From positions 3,782,001 through 3,846,000 of the forward strand of contig NZ_CP133671.1 in assembly GCF_031326345.1 (NCBI RefSeq): a DNA stretch of 64,000 bases. Reading direction: 5' to 3'. The position numbers and the translations under genes were made by a program. This document shows positions 9,128 to 18,800 of this stretch, piece after piece. This DNA is from Aureispira sp. CCB-E. GTDB taxonomy: Bacteria > Bacteroidota > Bacteroidia > Chitinophagales > Saprospiraceae. The notes beneath the pieces are model-generated. The model had not been told where the DNA came from. It did not search any database and saw nothing but the letters and a program-made list of their open reading frames with translations. Positions within the stretch are counted from its first letter, which is position 1. Each line of letters opens with the position of its first letter.

Positions 9128-10405
9128 TTATTTTTCATTATTAATCTCTTCTCTTTTTTGCTCTAATTTTTCGAGTCTTTGTTTGTAATAATTAGTAGCA
9201 TTTAACTCAAGTGCCTTGGTGACGTATTTAATGGCATTGTTATAATCGCCTTGTTGTTCATAATAATCAGCCATAGAGTCAAAAGTATTGGCACTTTGAG
9301 GATAATACTGCATGGCAAGTTCAAAGTACATTTTTGCTTTTTCATATTGTTGCATATCCATATTCATATAACCAGACATATTTAAGAGCGCTTCTGGATA
9401 AGGCGGATTGGGATATCCAAAATGATTTTGGAGTTTTTTTGCTCTTCGTTTTATAATGCGAAGAAGTTCTTCTTGAGAAGTGTCAAAGGAGTTTATTTTG
9501 TCGGTACTCTCCATCTGGTACCATTCAAAAATGGCAATTAGACCATCCAAAATAGAAGGAAGTGGAATGGTGCCATGCAAATCGTTGGGATAAAATTTCC
9601 ATTTAAAAAACAACCCATTCTTATCATTTTTACTTACCAAGTTTGAGAAAGCAATATTTGAACGGGCAAACAATGTGAAATCTGTGGTATCTTGTAGCAC
9701 GTTGTCAATTGTTATTGTTGAATTTTGGAGGTGCAGTTGCCCGCTCAAAGACATAAACAAAGATTTGTTTTTATATTTTTGCGTGGCAAGTATTTTTTCA
9801 GACTCTCTTAATAGTTGTTGATTATCCCAATCCAAACTAGGGTCAATAGCCAAGTAGTTTGCAAATAAGTGAGGTTGATGTATTAGGGTATAAATGGTGA
9901 ACAAGCCGCCATAGGAATGTCCTATTAATGTTCTAAAATTAGTGACAGGATATTTTTTCTCAATAAAGGGGATGAGTTCTTTTTCAATGAATTTACTGAA
10001 TACAGCGGCTTTTCCACTCTCGTCACGAAACGGCATTCCATACTTTACCTTTACTGTTGAGGGCGTCAAATCTCTAGTTCTATTGCTTTGATTCGAGATG
10101 CCTACAAGAACCATTTCAGGAGTAAAACCACCACTGTAATAGTTTTGGACTTCATTAACCGTAGACAGAAATATTTCTCCATCTAAAATAAAGACGACTG
10201 GATATTTTTGATTTTTATTAGGGTCATAATCTCTGGGTAGTTGTATGTGAATTTTTCTTGATTCATTTAACTCCTGCGAATAAAGACTATCTATGATACC
10301 AACTTTGTGCAAAAAGTGTTGAGGTTGATTGGTTTGAGCTTTTAGAAATTGCTGAAAGAAAATGAAGCCTCCTAGGATTAATAGTGCGTTTACTTTGTTG
10401 ATCAT
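9128..10405 (-). CDS. esterase (Fes/esterase-D family) with C-terminal TPR repeats
   Basis: A 425-residue exported protein: a hydrophobic N-terminus (about 5-22) ends LKAQ, consistent with SPI cleavage. Residues 30-300 form an alpha/beta hydrolase of the putative-esterase family: VFILDGE near 72-77 and the nucleophile elbow GHSYGG with Ser164. From about 350 two TPR units are visible (YEKAKMYFELAMQYYP, YNNAIKYVTKALELN). Family members hydrolyse acyl esters, including siderophore and carbohydrate esters; the substrate is unknown. No siderophore genes are near. It is followed 66 bases upstream by the DUF4180 gene on the same strand. Confidence 0.83.
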   Translation of the reverse strand: MINKVNALLILGGFIFFQQFLKAQTNQPQHFLHKVGIIDSLYSQELNESRKIHIQLPRDYDPNKNQKYPVVFILDGEIFLSTVNEVQNYYSGGFTPEMVLVGISNQSNRTRDLTPSTVKVKYGMPFRDESGKAAVFSKFIEKELIPFIEKKYPVTNFRTLIGHSYGGLFTIYTLIHQPHLFANYLAIDPSLDWDNQQLLRESEKILATQKYKNKSLFMSLSGQLHLQNSTITIDNVLQDTTDFTLFARSNIAFSNLVSKNDKNGLFFKWKFYPNDLHGTIPLPSILDGLIAIFEWYQMESTDKINSFDTSQEELLRIIKRRAKKLQNHFGYPNPPYPEALLNMSGYMNMDMQQYEKAKMYFELAMQYYPQSANTFDSMADYYEQQGDYNNAIKYVTKALELNATNYYKQRLEKLEQKREEINNEK

Positions 10406-10471
10406 TTTTTTGTATCGTTCGATGTTTTCTTCTTAAGTTTGAATCATTGCTCAGAAATAATTGGGACTAAG

Positions 10472-10834
10472 TCATTTTTCTGATAATTTTTTCAGTGCCT
10501 CAGTTGTTGAAGCAACAAAGTTAACTTGTTTGCCCTGATTACTTTCGTAAATGAAATCTTTTAGACTTTTACTATTGAATATTGAAAAATCTCCCACAAT
10601 AGCTAATTGAATACGGTAAGTCGAAAATTTTTGAAGAATTTCACCCGCCATTCGATTTTTGAGTTCGAAGAAGTCTGGAGTAATGTTTTTTTGATGAATG
10701 ATGACCTTGTCAAATCCTTGATAGTAGATATTTCCTAATAAGTTTAATCCATCCTCGACATGATTGATAAGGTTTTGTTCTGATGATATTTCAGCAATTT
10801 TCAAGTGATTTATTTCATGTGTTTTTATCTTCAT
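10472..10834 (-). CDS. DUF4180 protein
   Basis: This 120-residue soluble protein matches DUF4180 through its C-terminal half: ITPDFFELKNRMAGEILQKF, then YRIQLAIVGDFS and the F-x-YESNQG element near 93-100. No signal or membrane segment is present. DUF4180 proteins are small stand-alone proteins of unknown biochemical function, often beside regulators. Here it lies between the esterase-TPR gene and a haloperoxidase-like gene, all on the minus strand with gaps of 66 and 104 bases, so weak co-transcription is possible. Confidence 0.85.
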   Translation of the reverse strand: MKIKTHEINHLKIAEISSEQNLINHVEDGLNLLGNIYYQGFDKVIIHQKNITPDFFELKNRMAGEILQKFSTYRIQLAIVGDFSIFNSKSLKDFIYESNQGKQVNFVASTTEALKKLSEK

Positions 10835-10938
10835 TTTAAGCTAAGGTATCTTTTGTTTTAATATTGTTAATATTTAGCCAGCCAAAACAGCAACCCCAAA
10901 GTAGGGACTGCTACTAGTTTAGTTTTAGTCATATCTCG

Positions 10939-12408
10939 TTACTCTTCTCCAGTATGTTTTTTATAAAATTTCCAAGCTTCTTTAGCCACATTTCTTCCCA
11001 ATTCCAGTCCAGCTACATTATCAGCTTGAATATGATAACCTCCCAATACTCTGGAAATCCCAGCCATTTCTGCTGTTTGGGTAAAAGTTGGAAATTCTAA
11101 TGTTATCGTATCTCCTAAATTATCAGGTTCTGTCATTGCCCCTGCCACTAATTGAGCATTAGAGCCAAATTCATCACTTCCTGTCCAAATTTTTAGAGCT
11201 TCTCCACATCCGCCACTTATGGTGCTGTGCCCTGAGACATAGCTAGGAAAAGGAGGACATAAAAATGTTTCTGGGGAGTAAGGTCTCCAGTGTTTTCCTT
11301 CTATTTCAATCATGCCTTTTCCTTCACCTCCCCAAGCTTTTATTTTTTGGTTATCGTAATATTGGTGAACCAATGCATACGGTCTGGCATAATCATAGTG
11401 CATCTTGGAGTCCCATGAAGCTATAAAGGCATCCATCGCTACAACTTGGTTATAAAAATACATTTTTACATCTTGATCAAGTGTATGCTTGTCTCTTCTA
11501 GAAACGTCTTGCGCAAATTTTAGCCAATGCCCTGCTTGTTGTACGGATTGTGGACCATCTCGCATAAATTCCACCAATGCCTTTTGGTAATCGGTCAAAT
11601 TAGCTTGCATTTCAATTACTTCTTGAACTTCTTTTTCTAGTTGTTCAGAGCCTACCATTGGTGGCGGACCAGGTCTAAATTGGTCGCCAGATTTAAGGGC
11701 AATAGGTTTTACTTTGTCCCAAAAAGGTGTCAAACAACTTGGAGCAAATTTCCCTCCTTTTCCATCTGAAAAGTATTTTGGTTGCCAACGATTTATATCT
11801 ACATTCTTATCCACAGAATTAACAGGTTTATAACCCATATAATCGTAGTAAGGCTTACCATTTGAACCTTCTTCTTCTCCATATTGATTTGCTCCGTCTC
11901 CTTTTCGTGATTTTATAACAGTTTTGGCGGCTAAATTACCAATTCCTTCAGGGGTACTCGGATCTAAGCTTTCATTATTCGGGTCTAATCCCAATTCCCT
12001 CATGAAATCTTCAAATAGCTTTTTATCAGAGTAATAATATTCGTTCATGGCTCTAAATGCAGCATAACTTATGGCTATTTCTTTATTTTTTAAGGATTGT
12101 TCATTGGCTGGTCTCCTGTCTACTTCTTTTAAATAAACGGGAATGGCTTTTTCATCATATCTTGACCATGCATCAAAAATAGCAACAAAAATTAGTGCCA
12201 AATATCGAGATGTTATGGTTGGTCTTGGTCTAAAGTATTCCGTGTCGTTTGCTGTTGCTGTTAGAGCTATTTTTCCCCATTTATAAGCTACATTTTCGAC
12301 CCCTTTGGGTTCTTTGGACTCTTTGAGTTTATGTTCGTTTGTTTGTTTACTTTCGGTACATCCCAATAAGGAGAAAGCAACTAAGAATATTAGGAAAGTT
12401 TTATGCAT
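10939..12408 (-). CDS. vanadium-dependent haloperoxidase / PAP2-type lipoprotein
   Basis: This 489-residue lipoprotein has the lipobox SLLGC (Cys17). The vanadate/phosphate pocket signature of the haloperoxidase-PAP2 superfamily is complete: KMHYDYARP (Lys and Arg), PSYVSGHSTISGG (Ser-Gly-His) and SRVLGGYHIQADN (Arg and His). The overall length and the segment between motifs fit the VCPO-like bacterial group rather than small PAP2 phosphatases. Members either oxidise halides with peroxide or act as acid phosphatases, and sequence alone cannot decide which. It is anchored in the envelope. The gene is monocistronic or leads into the DUF4180 gene. Confidence 0.85.
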   Translation of the reverse strand: MHKTFLIFLVAFSLLGCTESKQTNEHKLKESKEPKGVENVAYKWGKIALTATANDTEYFRPRPTITSRYLALIFVAIFDAWSRYDEKAIPVYLKEVDRRPANEQSLKNKEIAISYAAFRAMNEYYYSDKKLFEDFMRELGLDPNNESLDPSTPEGIGNLAAKTVIKSRKGDGANQYGEEEGSNGKPYYDYMGYKPVNSVDKNVDINRWQPKYFSDGKGGKFAPSCLTPFWDKVKPIALKSGDQFRPGPPPMVGSEQLEKEVQEVIEMQANLTDYQKALVEFMRDGPQSVQQAGHWLKFAQDVSRRDKHTLDQDVKMYFYNQVVAMDAFIASWDSKMHYDYARPYALVHQYYDNQKIKAWGGEGKGMIEIEGKHWRPYSPETFLCPPFPSYVSGHSTISGGCGEALKIWTGSDEFGSNAQLVAGAMTEPDNLGDTITLEFPTFTQTAEMAGISRVLGGYHIQADNVAGLELGRNVAKEAWKFYKKHTGEE

Positions 12409-12438
12409 TATTATTTTTAATGATTATATATATTAAAT

Positions 12439-12463
12439 AGGCATTTTTGTAAAAAAAATGCCT
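12439..12463 (-). terminator. terminator of the small T9SS gene
   Basis: A 10-bp perfect stem (AGGCATTTTT at 12439-12448 with its complement at 12454-12463) with a 5-base loop lies 65 bases past the stop of the gene at 12528-13442. The A-rich arm gives U's on the transcript. Confidence 0.6.
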
Positions 12464-12527
12464 GTATTATACTGCAATATATACAATAATTATGTTTTTT
12501 TATACCTGTTGTTTTTTTATCCGATTC

Positions 12528-13442
12528 TTAGTCCAAGAAAAGTATTTTTCCTTGCGCATTGTGTTGCTGGGCTATTCTGAGCTGATAAAAGTACAAGCCA
12601 CTAAGACGCTCTTTTTGTATAAGAAGGTTGTTTTCAGTAGTTGTGTACGTTTGTACTGTTCGACCTGAGATATCCGATATAATTAATTGAGCTTCTTGCG
12701 AAGTTGGATTCTTAAAAGAAAAAAGACTACTATGTTGAATGGGGTGTGGTGCTATACGAATGGCTTGTTGGTGCTCATTTACCTTAGAAGTACTACCAAT
12801 AACGCTACATGCAAAATTTGAATAAACAGTAGTGCTATTCTTGCGATAGGAGTCCAAGCAAGGACACAAATTAAGAGTTGCATGCATATAGGCAAAGCCA
12901 AAGTTGGTGCCAATACCTTCTAGAAATGTTACTTTTTTGGATAAATGTGCTATAGCAGGTAAAACATAATTCAAGCGAACCCGTTTTAAACCCGATTCGT
13001 AATAAACAGAATCGACTAAGACCGTACTGTCTCTATTGTCATGTCTAACAACAAAAGTATCTCCTAAGCTAAGAGACAAATCAGCTACCAATAGCTCAAT
13101 TGTATCAAGGGAGGAGGTGCTCGAAGAATTAATAGTTCCAATGAACCATATTTTTCCTAAACTAGTATCTTCTCTCAAAAAGCCATTGGTAATACCTACG
13201 TTTCCACTTAAGTTATAATCAATAGACTGGTTACTTTTTTCTCCAACTTTATAGTATGAAAGACCATTGATTAAGGTATCTTCAATGGCTATTTTATGTA
13301 CGGTTCTACTTTGTCCTAATTGACAAAAATTTACATCCCATTGTGTTGTGTCAGAACCAAAAATAGTTTGATAGTTTTGTGCAAAATTTAATTGGGTAAA
13401 CAAAATACAAATAACGACAACTGAAAAAAATCTATATCTCAT
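12528..13442 (-). CDS. secreted protein with T9SS type A sorting domain
   Basis: A 304-residue exported protein. An SPI signal (about 1-21) ends NFAQ. The middle (about 25-215) is a beta-rich domain without a recognised family: it begins YQTIFGSDTTQWDV and carries a Cys pair near LCPC. The last 75 residues are a T9SS sorting domain: IAPHPIQHSS, LIISDISGRTVQ and LSGLYFYQLRI, ending in KILFLD. It is therefore predicted to cross the outer membrane by T9SS and be anchored or released. The domain architecture (a short unknown domain plus CTD) is common for orphan Bacteroidota exoproteins. No operon partner is seen. Confidence 0.82.
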   Translation of the reverse strand: MRYRFFSVVVICILFTQLNFAQNYQTIFGSDTTQWDVNFCQLGQSRTVHKIAIEDTLINGLSYYKVGEKSNQSIDYNLSGNVGITNGFLREDTSLGKIWFIGTINSSSTSSLDTIELLVADLSLSLGDTFVVRHDNRDSTVLVDSVYYESGLKRVRLNYVLPAIAHLSKKVTFLEGIGTNFGFAYMHATLNLCPCLDSYRKNSTTVYSNFACSVIGSTSKVNEHQQAIRIAPHPIQHSSLFSFKNPTSQEAQLIISDISGRTVQTYTTTENNLLIQKERLSGLYFYQLRIAQQHNAQGKILFLD

Positions 13443-13826
13443 ATAATGTGTGTTGCAGAGTATAGGAGCGCAAAACTCCTTCTCTAGGTAAAAGAAAGAG
13501 CAGCTATTCGGGGGAACGAATATAAGTTGTTTATTGCTATAACGACGAAAATTGTTTAAATGTTGCTAATCTATATATGATACTTTGGTTTTTAGGTCAA
13601 ATGTTTTGCTTACAAGAGAATATAAGAACGCAAAATAAAGACAATAGCAATTTACTTTACGCAGCACTTAGCTGCTTTAGAAAGATGTAAAAAATAGTGA
13701 AAAAAATGTATATTAGAGTAGGGAGGACTTTAGAAATAGGATAATAAGCCAAAAATAAACAAAGTACTTATGGTTATAAGTATGTTGTTACAATACCTCA
13801 AATTATCCTAGCGCATTCTAAAAAAC
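13443..13826. other. intergenic, no gene seen
   Basis: AT-rich spacer upstream of the small T9SS gene; no open frame of credible composition and no RNA gene is seen. It leads into the repeat element at 13827. Confidence 0.5.
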
Positions 13827-13921
13827 ATTACTCCGTTGAAACCACGCAGTAGCAGTGCAGAACTCTCTCACGAGCCTGCGAGCTAAATCATTGTCTAACG
13901 GCGAAGCCCTCACGGAGTAAT
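13827..13921. repeat. intergenic terminal-inverted-repeat element, copy 2
   Basis: The ends are an exact 10-bp inverted repeat, ATTACTCCGT at 13827-13836 and ACGGAGTAAT at 13912-13921. Inside are the same modules as copy 1, GAAACCACGCAGTAGCAG and CTCTCACGAGC, in a shorter body of 95 bp. The end bases differ from those of the other copies yet still pair with each other, so the pairing appears to be maintained. Confidence 0.72.
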
Positions 13922-13992
13922 CTTCGTTAACGGTCATTTTTTATTGCTCGTACAAAATTTACTTAAATAACCTTTATTATAAAAAAAGGAAA

Positions 13993-14775
13993 ATGAAATT
14001 ATACGTTTTAATTTTTATTCTAATCATATTAACAGCATCTTGTAAAAATAATCAAATGGATGAAAAAGAAGTAGAATTAGGTCTCGTGCCGATTACAACA
14101 GCATCAGAAGCAGCAAAGAAGCATTTTGAGAAAGCACGGTTTTTAGTTCAAAATGGGATAAATGGCAATCCGATAGAGCATTATGAAAAAGCAATAGAAC
14201 TAGACAGTACTTTTGTTAGAATGTATAATTTTATTTCTATTTATTCACCAGATGATTCGATAAAGAAGATAAATCACACCCTTGCCAAAAAATACAAGCA
14301 TCTAGTATCTAAAGAGGAACAAATCTTAGTGGAAGCTACAGAATATAGATTTAAGAATCCAGAGGATAATAATGAACGCCAATTATTCAAATTAGCCGAA
14401 ATGTGCCCTCTAGATAAATATCTACACCATACCATTTGTTTTTTACTGTTTCGGAAAAATCCCAAACAGGCAATTGTTGCTGGTGAAAATGCTGTTAGAC
14501 TAGATCAGAATTATGGTTCTGGGTATAATATTCTAGGATATGCATATATCAACAATAAGGAACTAGACAAAGCAGAAAAAGCATTTGATAATTTTATAAG
14601 GTGTGAACCTGAAAATGCGAATCCTTATGACTCAAAAGCTGATTTACTATTGCGATTGGGTAAATATAAAGAGGCTTTAAGCCTAAAACAGAAAGCCTAT
14701 GAATTGGATGCTTCTTTTGATTGGATTCCTGAGGAAATAGTTAATATTAAAGCAAAAATTGATTCTATCGAATAA
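13993..14775 (+). CDS. TPR lipoprotein
   Basis: A 260-residue lipoprotein with the lipobox LTASC (Cys17). Residues about 35-250 are tetratricopeptide-like helices: AAKKHFEKARFLVQNG, HYEKAIELDSTFVRMY, KAEKAFDNFIRCEPENANPYDS and KEALSLKQKAYELDAS. TPR arrays of this kind act as docking scaffolds at the envelope, and no catalytic domain is attached. ATG 13993 follows an A-rich leader. It converges with the M36 gene at 14811 with only 35 bases between. Confidence 0.82.
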   Translation: MKLYVLIFILIILTASCKNNQMDEKEVELGLVPITTASEAAKKHFEKARFLVQNGINGNPIEHYEKAIELDSTFVRMYNFISIYSPDDSIKKINHTLAKKYKHLVSKEEQILVEATEYRFKNPEDNNERQLFKLAEMCPLDKYLHHTICFLLFRKNPKQAIVAGENAVRLDQNYGSGYNILGYAYINNKELDKAEKAFDNFIRCEPENANPYDSKADLLLRLGKYKEALSLKQKAYELDASFDWIPEEIVNIKAKIDSIE

Positions 14776-14810
14776 ATGAATGATGGCAGTTGAGTGCTTG
14801 ACAGTATTGG

Positions 14811-17800
14811 TTATTTTACGATCAATTTTCGAACTTCTACAAATTCGTTTCCTCGAATTTGAACCAAATAAACAGCATTGGGAAGGGGTGACAAATCCAA
14901 GCTGAGTTCCAAAGCACCACTAGGTATGTTGAAACTTTGGATATGTTTGCCAGCAAGGTGCATTATTTTAACTTCCAAATCTTCGTCCAGTGGTTTGTCC
15001 AAAAGAATTTGTGCTAGTCCTTCTGTTGGATTAGGCAAGATTTTGAATCCCCATTTTTTTTGAGAAATAGGTTGCAAACCAACTATTACAGAAATGACTT
15101 GAGTACTTGTGCAAGCACCGTTGTTTACACTTAGGCGAACGGTATAGTTACCTGAACTATTATAAGTATGTGTAGGGTTTTGTTGGGTAGAAGTAGTATT
15201 GTCTCCAAAATCCCATAGCCAGTTATTAGCATCTGAGGAAAGGTCATTGAAATTAAATACCCCGCCACCATTATCGGTGTAGGAAAATAAACTAGTTATC
15301 GGTGTAATCGTAACCGTATCCAACGTAGAAATGCATTGAGGACCTCGAATTTCTATATCATAAAAATAGTAATAATAGCTCAAGGAATCCCCGTTGTTGG
15401 CTGAAGAACTATTGATACTCATATAGCCATTTTGGACATAAGGATAATTTGAATTGGACTCATGTCGATACAAATCTACATTATTGCCACCGATATAGTA
15501 ATAACCACTTTCAGGAACTAAAAAATCTAAATTTATTCGTTGCCCTCCATTCGCTAAATTGATGGTGACTTGGTCAACAATGGAGTTGGGGGTAGGAATT
15601 GCCCCATCGTGATTTGTTCCCTTAACGAGGTAAAAGGTTCGAGGACCAGCACCATCTGCATCTACCCACGCAGAAACAATTTCAAAACTTCGACTGGCTC
15701 TAAAATTAAGTGCTCCAAAATAGGGACTAGAATGGTACGTTCCAATTCCTGTATTGTACGAACGCCCAGTAGTGAATGGGAAGACATTTCTACCGTTTTC
15801 CACATAGTAAGTTTGCGTTTGCCCAACATTAGGAACGGTTAATGTGTCACCAATATGAATGACTCGATGGGCACTGTCTTTCCAATAGACTATCCCTAAA
15901 ACAGAGGTAGCAATAACAGCCGTATCTCCCAAGCAAAGTTCTATATCATCTACAGAGGGAGTAGGAGGAAGATTGCTAAGAGTAACCTGTCGAGTAGTAG
16001 AGTCTGCCCCCATTCCATTCGAGACAATTAATTTAATAATATAGGAGCCACTATTCTGATAAGAATGGACAGGATTTTGAGCAGTAGAAGTATACCCATC
16101 TCCAAAGTCCCAAAACCAAAATTGAGGTACATCAGTACTATTATCAAAAAATGAAATGGTCGGTTTACAAGAAAAAACACTGTTGGTACTAAAGGCTGCC
16201 GTAGGTGCTGTGGTTACTACCTGACAGTTGATAGGCAAATCAAAGGCTTCGATTTGATCAGAACGATTAAAAACAGAACCCTGCTCTGCACTATATCCAA
16301 AGCCTCTCTTGGCAAAAACATTCCAAATTAGGCAATTATGAGCACCACCATATAGAATGGAATCTGCTTTCAAAATAGCATCTCGACCATCAAGCATACC
16401 CGCATTGCAAGGCTGAATTTTTAATGCTTCCATGGCTAAGAGCATGGCTATGTTGTTGCCCCCATTGCCATGATACAAGTCGGGATCAGGTACCCCTCCA
16501 TACGCATCAATTAAAGCCCATGTTAAGTCCCATAATACGGTGGCAAAAATAAAACCTGTGCCATGTGGTGCTGAAATTTGAGTGGTGTTATTAGAAGCGC
16601 CATAGGTATATGGATTGACAGCAAAATCTGTGGAATAAGGTGCTGGGCGTAATCCTGAACCTGTAGAGACTTGATTGGAGACATAGGTGCCAAAGCCTCT
16701 AGAATCTTCGCCTTGATCTCCTGGCTCAATGGTTAAGACAAGAGCAAACCAATCGCTCCAACCTTCGCCTGTTTGTTCTGGATTCGTCAAGCAATTAACA
16801 TTACTAGCGCCTCCTGTTAAACGCTTCGAAATGCCATGGCCATATTCGTGAACAATAATTCCATTATCAAAATCACTGTCTCTAAGATTGTTGTTCGTAC
16901 CATTGTTGCTTATAGAGGCATTGATGGTCGTACTATTGACAAGTTCATTTTTTATGACAATGCCATCGTTTTGGCTAATCATAATGGATGGAATACTTAT
17001 GTTGGTATTGGTACCAAGCATTTGGAAAGGGGGACCAGACGTATTGTTTATAACAACAACAGCAATAGCCCCTGCGTTTTCGACAGCTTCAATCTTATCT
17101 GTTAGGTTACAACCCCCAAGATCTATAAGAGCAATTTTTCCAAACAAAGCAGCTGAATTCATAATGGTTCCACAGGCATCGTGGATCGGAGGAAGGTTGT
17201 CCTCGACTAGAACTAAGTTAGCTACGATTGCTGTTTGAGGCAAACCAGAACCAAAAGTAGCCCCTGCTGCTGTATAATTTCCTGCTATATTAGAAGGAGT
17301 ATTAATCGTTAAATAATTTCCTAAACTACTTCCTGTGCTATTCCATAAAAAAAGTTGCATTCTAGGTTTGCTTCCATCTGGAGGCGTCATAAAACTAGCG
17401 TTGTTCATATTGGCACTATCTTGTGCTTCTGCTAAAAGTTCGTCTCCGTCCAATGCAAGACTTCCTCCTCGTCCATAATTGTTGTTTTGAAAATTTCCAG
17501 ATGCTTCGTCAAAACCATAGTTATACCAAATGTCATGCATCATATTGTTGGTATAAAAAAGATTACTAATAGCAGCAGATTGATAGGTACTTGGGTGTGT
17601 GCCTGGGTTATAAGGAAAATTAAATTCTAGAGAGCTATTTCCATTAGGGCTAAAACCTGGTAAATTGTTATTGTTGGTGTCTTCATAAGCATAAACATTA
17701 TTTCCTCTAGTAATGGTGTATTCAGGACCTGCGATGGCATTTGTATCGTGCCATCCATAAGGCGAAGCTAGAATATCTGCGGGATTAGAAACAAGGTAAC

Positions 17801-18575
17801 GGCTTCCGTGAATGGGGCTTTCAATAGGAAGCGGGAAAACGGTATATTGATCGGGCTGCATTTCTAAATCAGCAAAAGTGCCTTGTGGTGTTGAAGGTCT
17901 GGTGATATTTGTAGGATGATTGGTGCAAGAAGAAGAAGAAGAACGATGTGCAAAACTGCAATGAGAAACCCAATCGTTTTGGGCAACTAGAGTCCCTTGC
18001 TGGGCATCAATTTGTAGGGACCAATAATGTTTAGCATCTAAGGTGTAAATAGACAAGTCCCATACTAATTTGATTTCTGTGTCGGTAGTAGCTGTGTACA
18101 TCAAACGAACAGGAATATTTTTTCTAGAAATATTGCCTTTGTCATAAATGAAATGCGTAGAATGAATTGTTTTTATTTTATGTAGTGTTTCAAGACTGTC
18201 CATTTGCAAATACTGGGCGGCTAATTGAATTGCTTGTGAAGCAGAAACCGTGGGAACTGTTTGAGTTACCTTTTGATGAACATTGTTTATTAAGCGATTG
18301 TTCATGTAGAGCACTTTGTTTTCTTTTAGGACAAAGTTAGCAAGCCCGTTTGAAATGGGAATGTCTAGGTGTGTTTGTTGTATATAAACATGAGTTGCGT
18401 TGCTGGCACTAGATGTGTGCATATCTGTTATTTGCCAGTTAGAAATGTCCGAAGGGTGCAACTTCTGTTCAACAGCATGTGTTTCCAAAAAATCTTGAAT
18501 AATGATTTGGGGATGCTGTGCTATTATAGGAACGAGGAACCATAAGTTGAGTATAACAAGGAAGGTAAATTTCAT
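14811..18575 (-). CDS. M36 (fungalysin) metallopeptidase with PA, PKD and T9SS domains, paralogue 1
   Basis: A 1254-residue secreted zinc protease. Order: signal peptide (1-19); FTP-like propeptide (about 30-180); M36 catalytic region (about 250-790) interrupted by a PA insert (about 440-545); PKD 1 (about 800-875, WDFGDGYTST); a beta domain; PKD 2 (about 1085-1160, WDFGDNTTST); T9SS sorting domain (last 75 residues, ILPNPTEG to VRKLIVK). Zinc ligands are HEYGH (His576, Glu577, His580) and Glu in GEGWSDW. Presumably it degrades extracellular protein and is activated by propeptide removal. It is the most divergent of three tandem paralogues. Confidence 0.93.
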   Translation of the reverse strand: MKFTFLVILNLWFLVPIIAQHPQIIIQDFLETHAVEQKLHPSDISNWQITDMHTSSASNATHVYIQQTHLDIPISNGLANFVLKENKVLYMNNRLINNVHQKVTQTVPTVSASQAIQLAAQYLQMDSLETLHKIKTIHSTHFIYDKGNISRKNIPVRLMYTATTDTEIKLVWDLSIYTLDAKHYWSLQIDAQQGTLVAQNDWVSHCSFAHRSSSSSCTNHPTNITRPSTPQGTFADLEMQPDQYTVFPLPIESPIHGSRYLVSNPADILASPYGWHDTNAIAGPEYTITRGNNVYAYEDTNNNNLPGFSPNGNSSLEFNFPYNPGTHPSTYQSAAISNLFYTNNMMHDIWYNYGFDEASGNFQNNNYGRGGSLALDGDELLAEAQDSANMNNASFMTPPDGSKPRMQLFLWNSTGSSLGNYLTINTPSNIAGNYTAAGATFGSGLPQTAIVANLVLVEDNLPPIHDACGTIMNSAALFGKIALIDLGGCNLTDKIEAVENAGAIAVVVINNTSGPPFQMLGTNTNISIPSIMISQNDGIVIKNELVNSTTINASISNNGTNNNLRDSDFDNGIIVHEYGHGISKRLTGGASNVNCLTNPEQTGEGWSDWFALVLTIEPGDQGEDSRGFGTYVSNQVSTGSGLRPAPYSTDFAVNPYTYGASNNTTQISAPHGTGFIFATVLWDLTWALIDAYGGVPDPDLYHGNGGNNIAMLLAMEALKIQPCNAGMLDGRDAILKADSILYGGAHNCLIWNVFAKRGFGYSAEQGSVFNRSDQIEAFDLPINCQVVTTAPTAAFSTNSVFSCKPTISFFDNSTDVPQFWFWDFGDGYTSTAQNPVHSYQNSGSYIIKLIVSNGMGADSTTRQVTLSNLPPTPSVDDIELCLGDTAVIATSVLGIVYWKDSAHRVIHIGDTLTVPNVGQTQTYYVENGRNVFPFTTGRSYNTGIGTYHSSPYFGALNFRASRSFEIVSAWVDADGAGPRTFYLVKGTNHDGAIPTPNSIVDQVTINLANGGQRINLDFLVPESGYYYIGGNNVDLYRHESNSNYPYVQNGYMSINSSSANNGDSLSYYYYFYDIEIRGPQCISTLDTVTITPITSLFSYTDNGGGVFNFNDLSSDANNWLWDFGDNTTSTQQNPTHTYNSSGNYTVRLSVNNGACTSTQVISVIVGLQPISQKKWGFKILPNPTEGLAQILLDKPLDEDLEVKIMHLAGKHIQSFNIPSGALELSLDLSPLPNAVYLVQIRGNEFVEVRKLIVK

Positions 18576-18619
18576 ACGTAAAAAACTATATACTTTATTA
18601 TAATAGGGGAACGCAGCAT

Positions 18620-18641
18620 GTAAAAATACATTTTTGTTTGG
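18620..18641 (-). promoter_or_regulatory. upstream motif shared with M36 paralogue 2
   Basis: This 22-base stretch, containing AAAATACATTTTT, lies 45 bases before paralogue 1. It matches 20 of 22 bases with 22615-22636, which lies 68 bases before paralogue 2. The surrounding sequence is much less alike, so it may be a conserved promoter or operator, or simply residual duplication. Confidence 0.4.
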
Positions 18642-18741
18642 TGAAAAGCGAGAAGATGTGGATTATGACTTAAGAAAAAATTAAATAATTCGTTTTTTTT
18701 TACTTAAAATGAACAAATAATACTTGACTTTTACATATAAA

Positions 18742-18772
18742 AAGCCACCCCTTAGCATAAAAGAGGCGGCTT
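18742..18772 (-). terminator. terminator of M36 paralogue 2
   Basis: A strong hairpin: AAGCCACCCCTT (18742-18753) pairs with AAGAGGCGGCTT (18761-18772) with few mismatches, 29 bases beyond the stop at 18801. The minus-strand transcript runs into an AU-rich tail. Confidence 0.7.
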
Positions 18773-18800
18773 GTAGTTGTGTCCTTGTAAAAAGGGGGGA

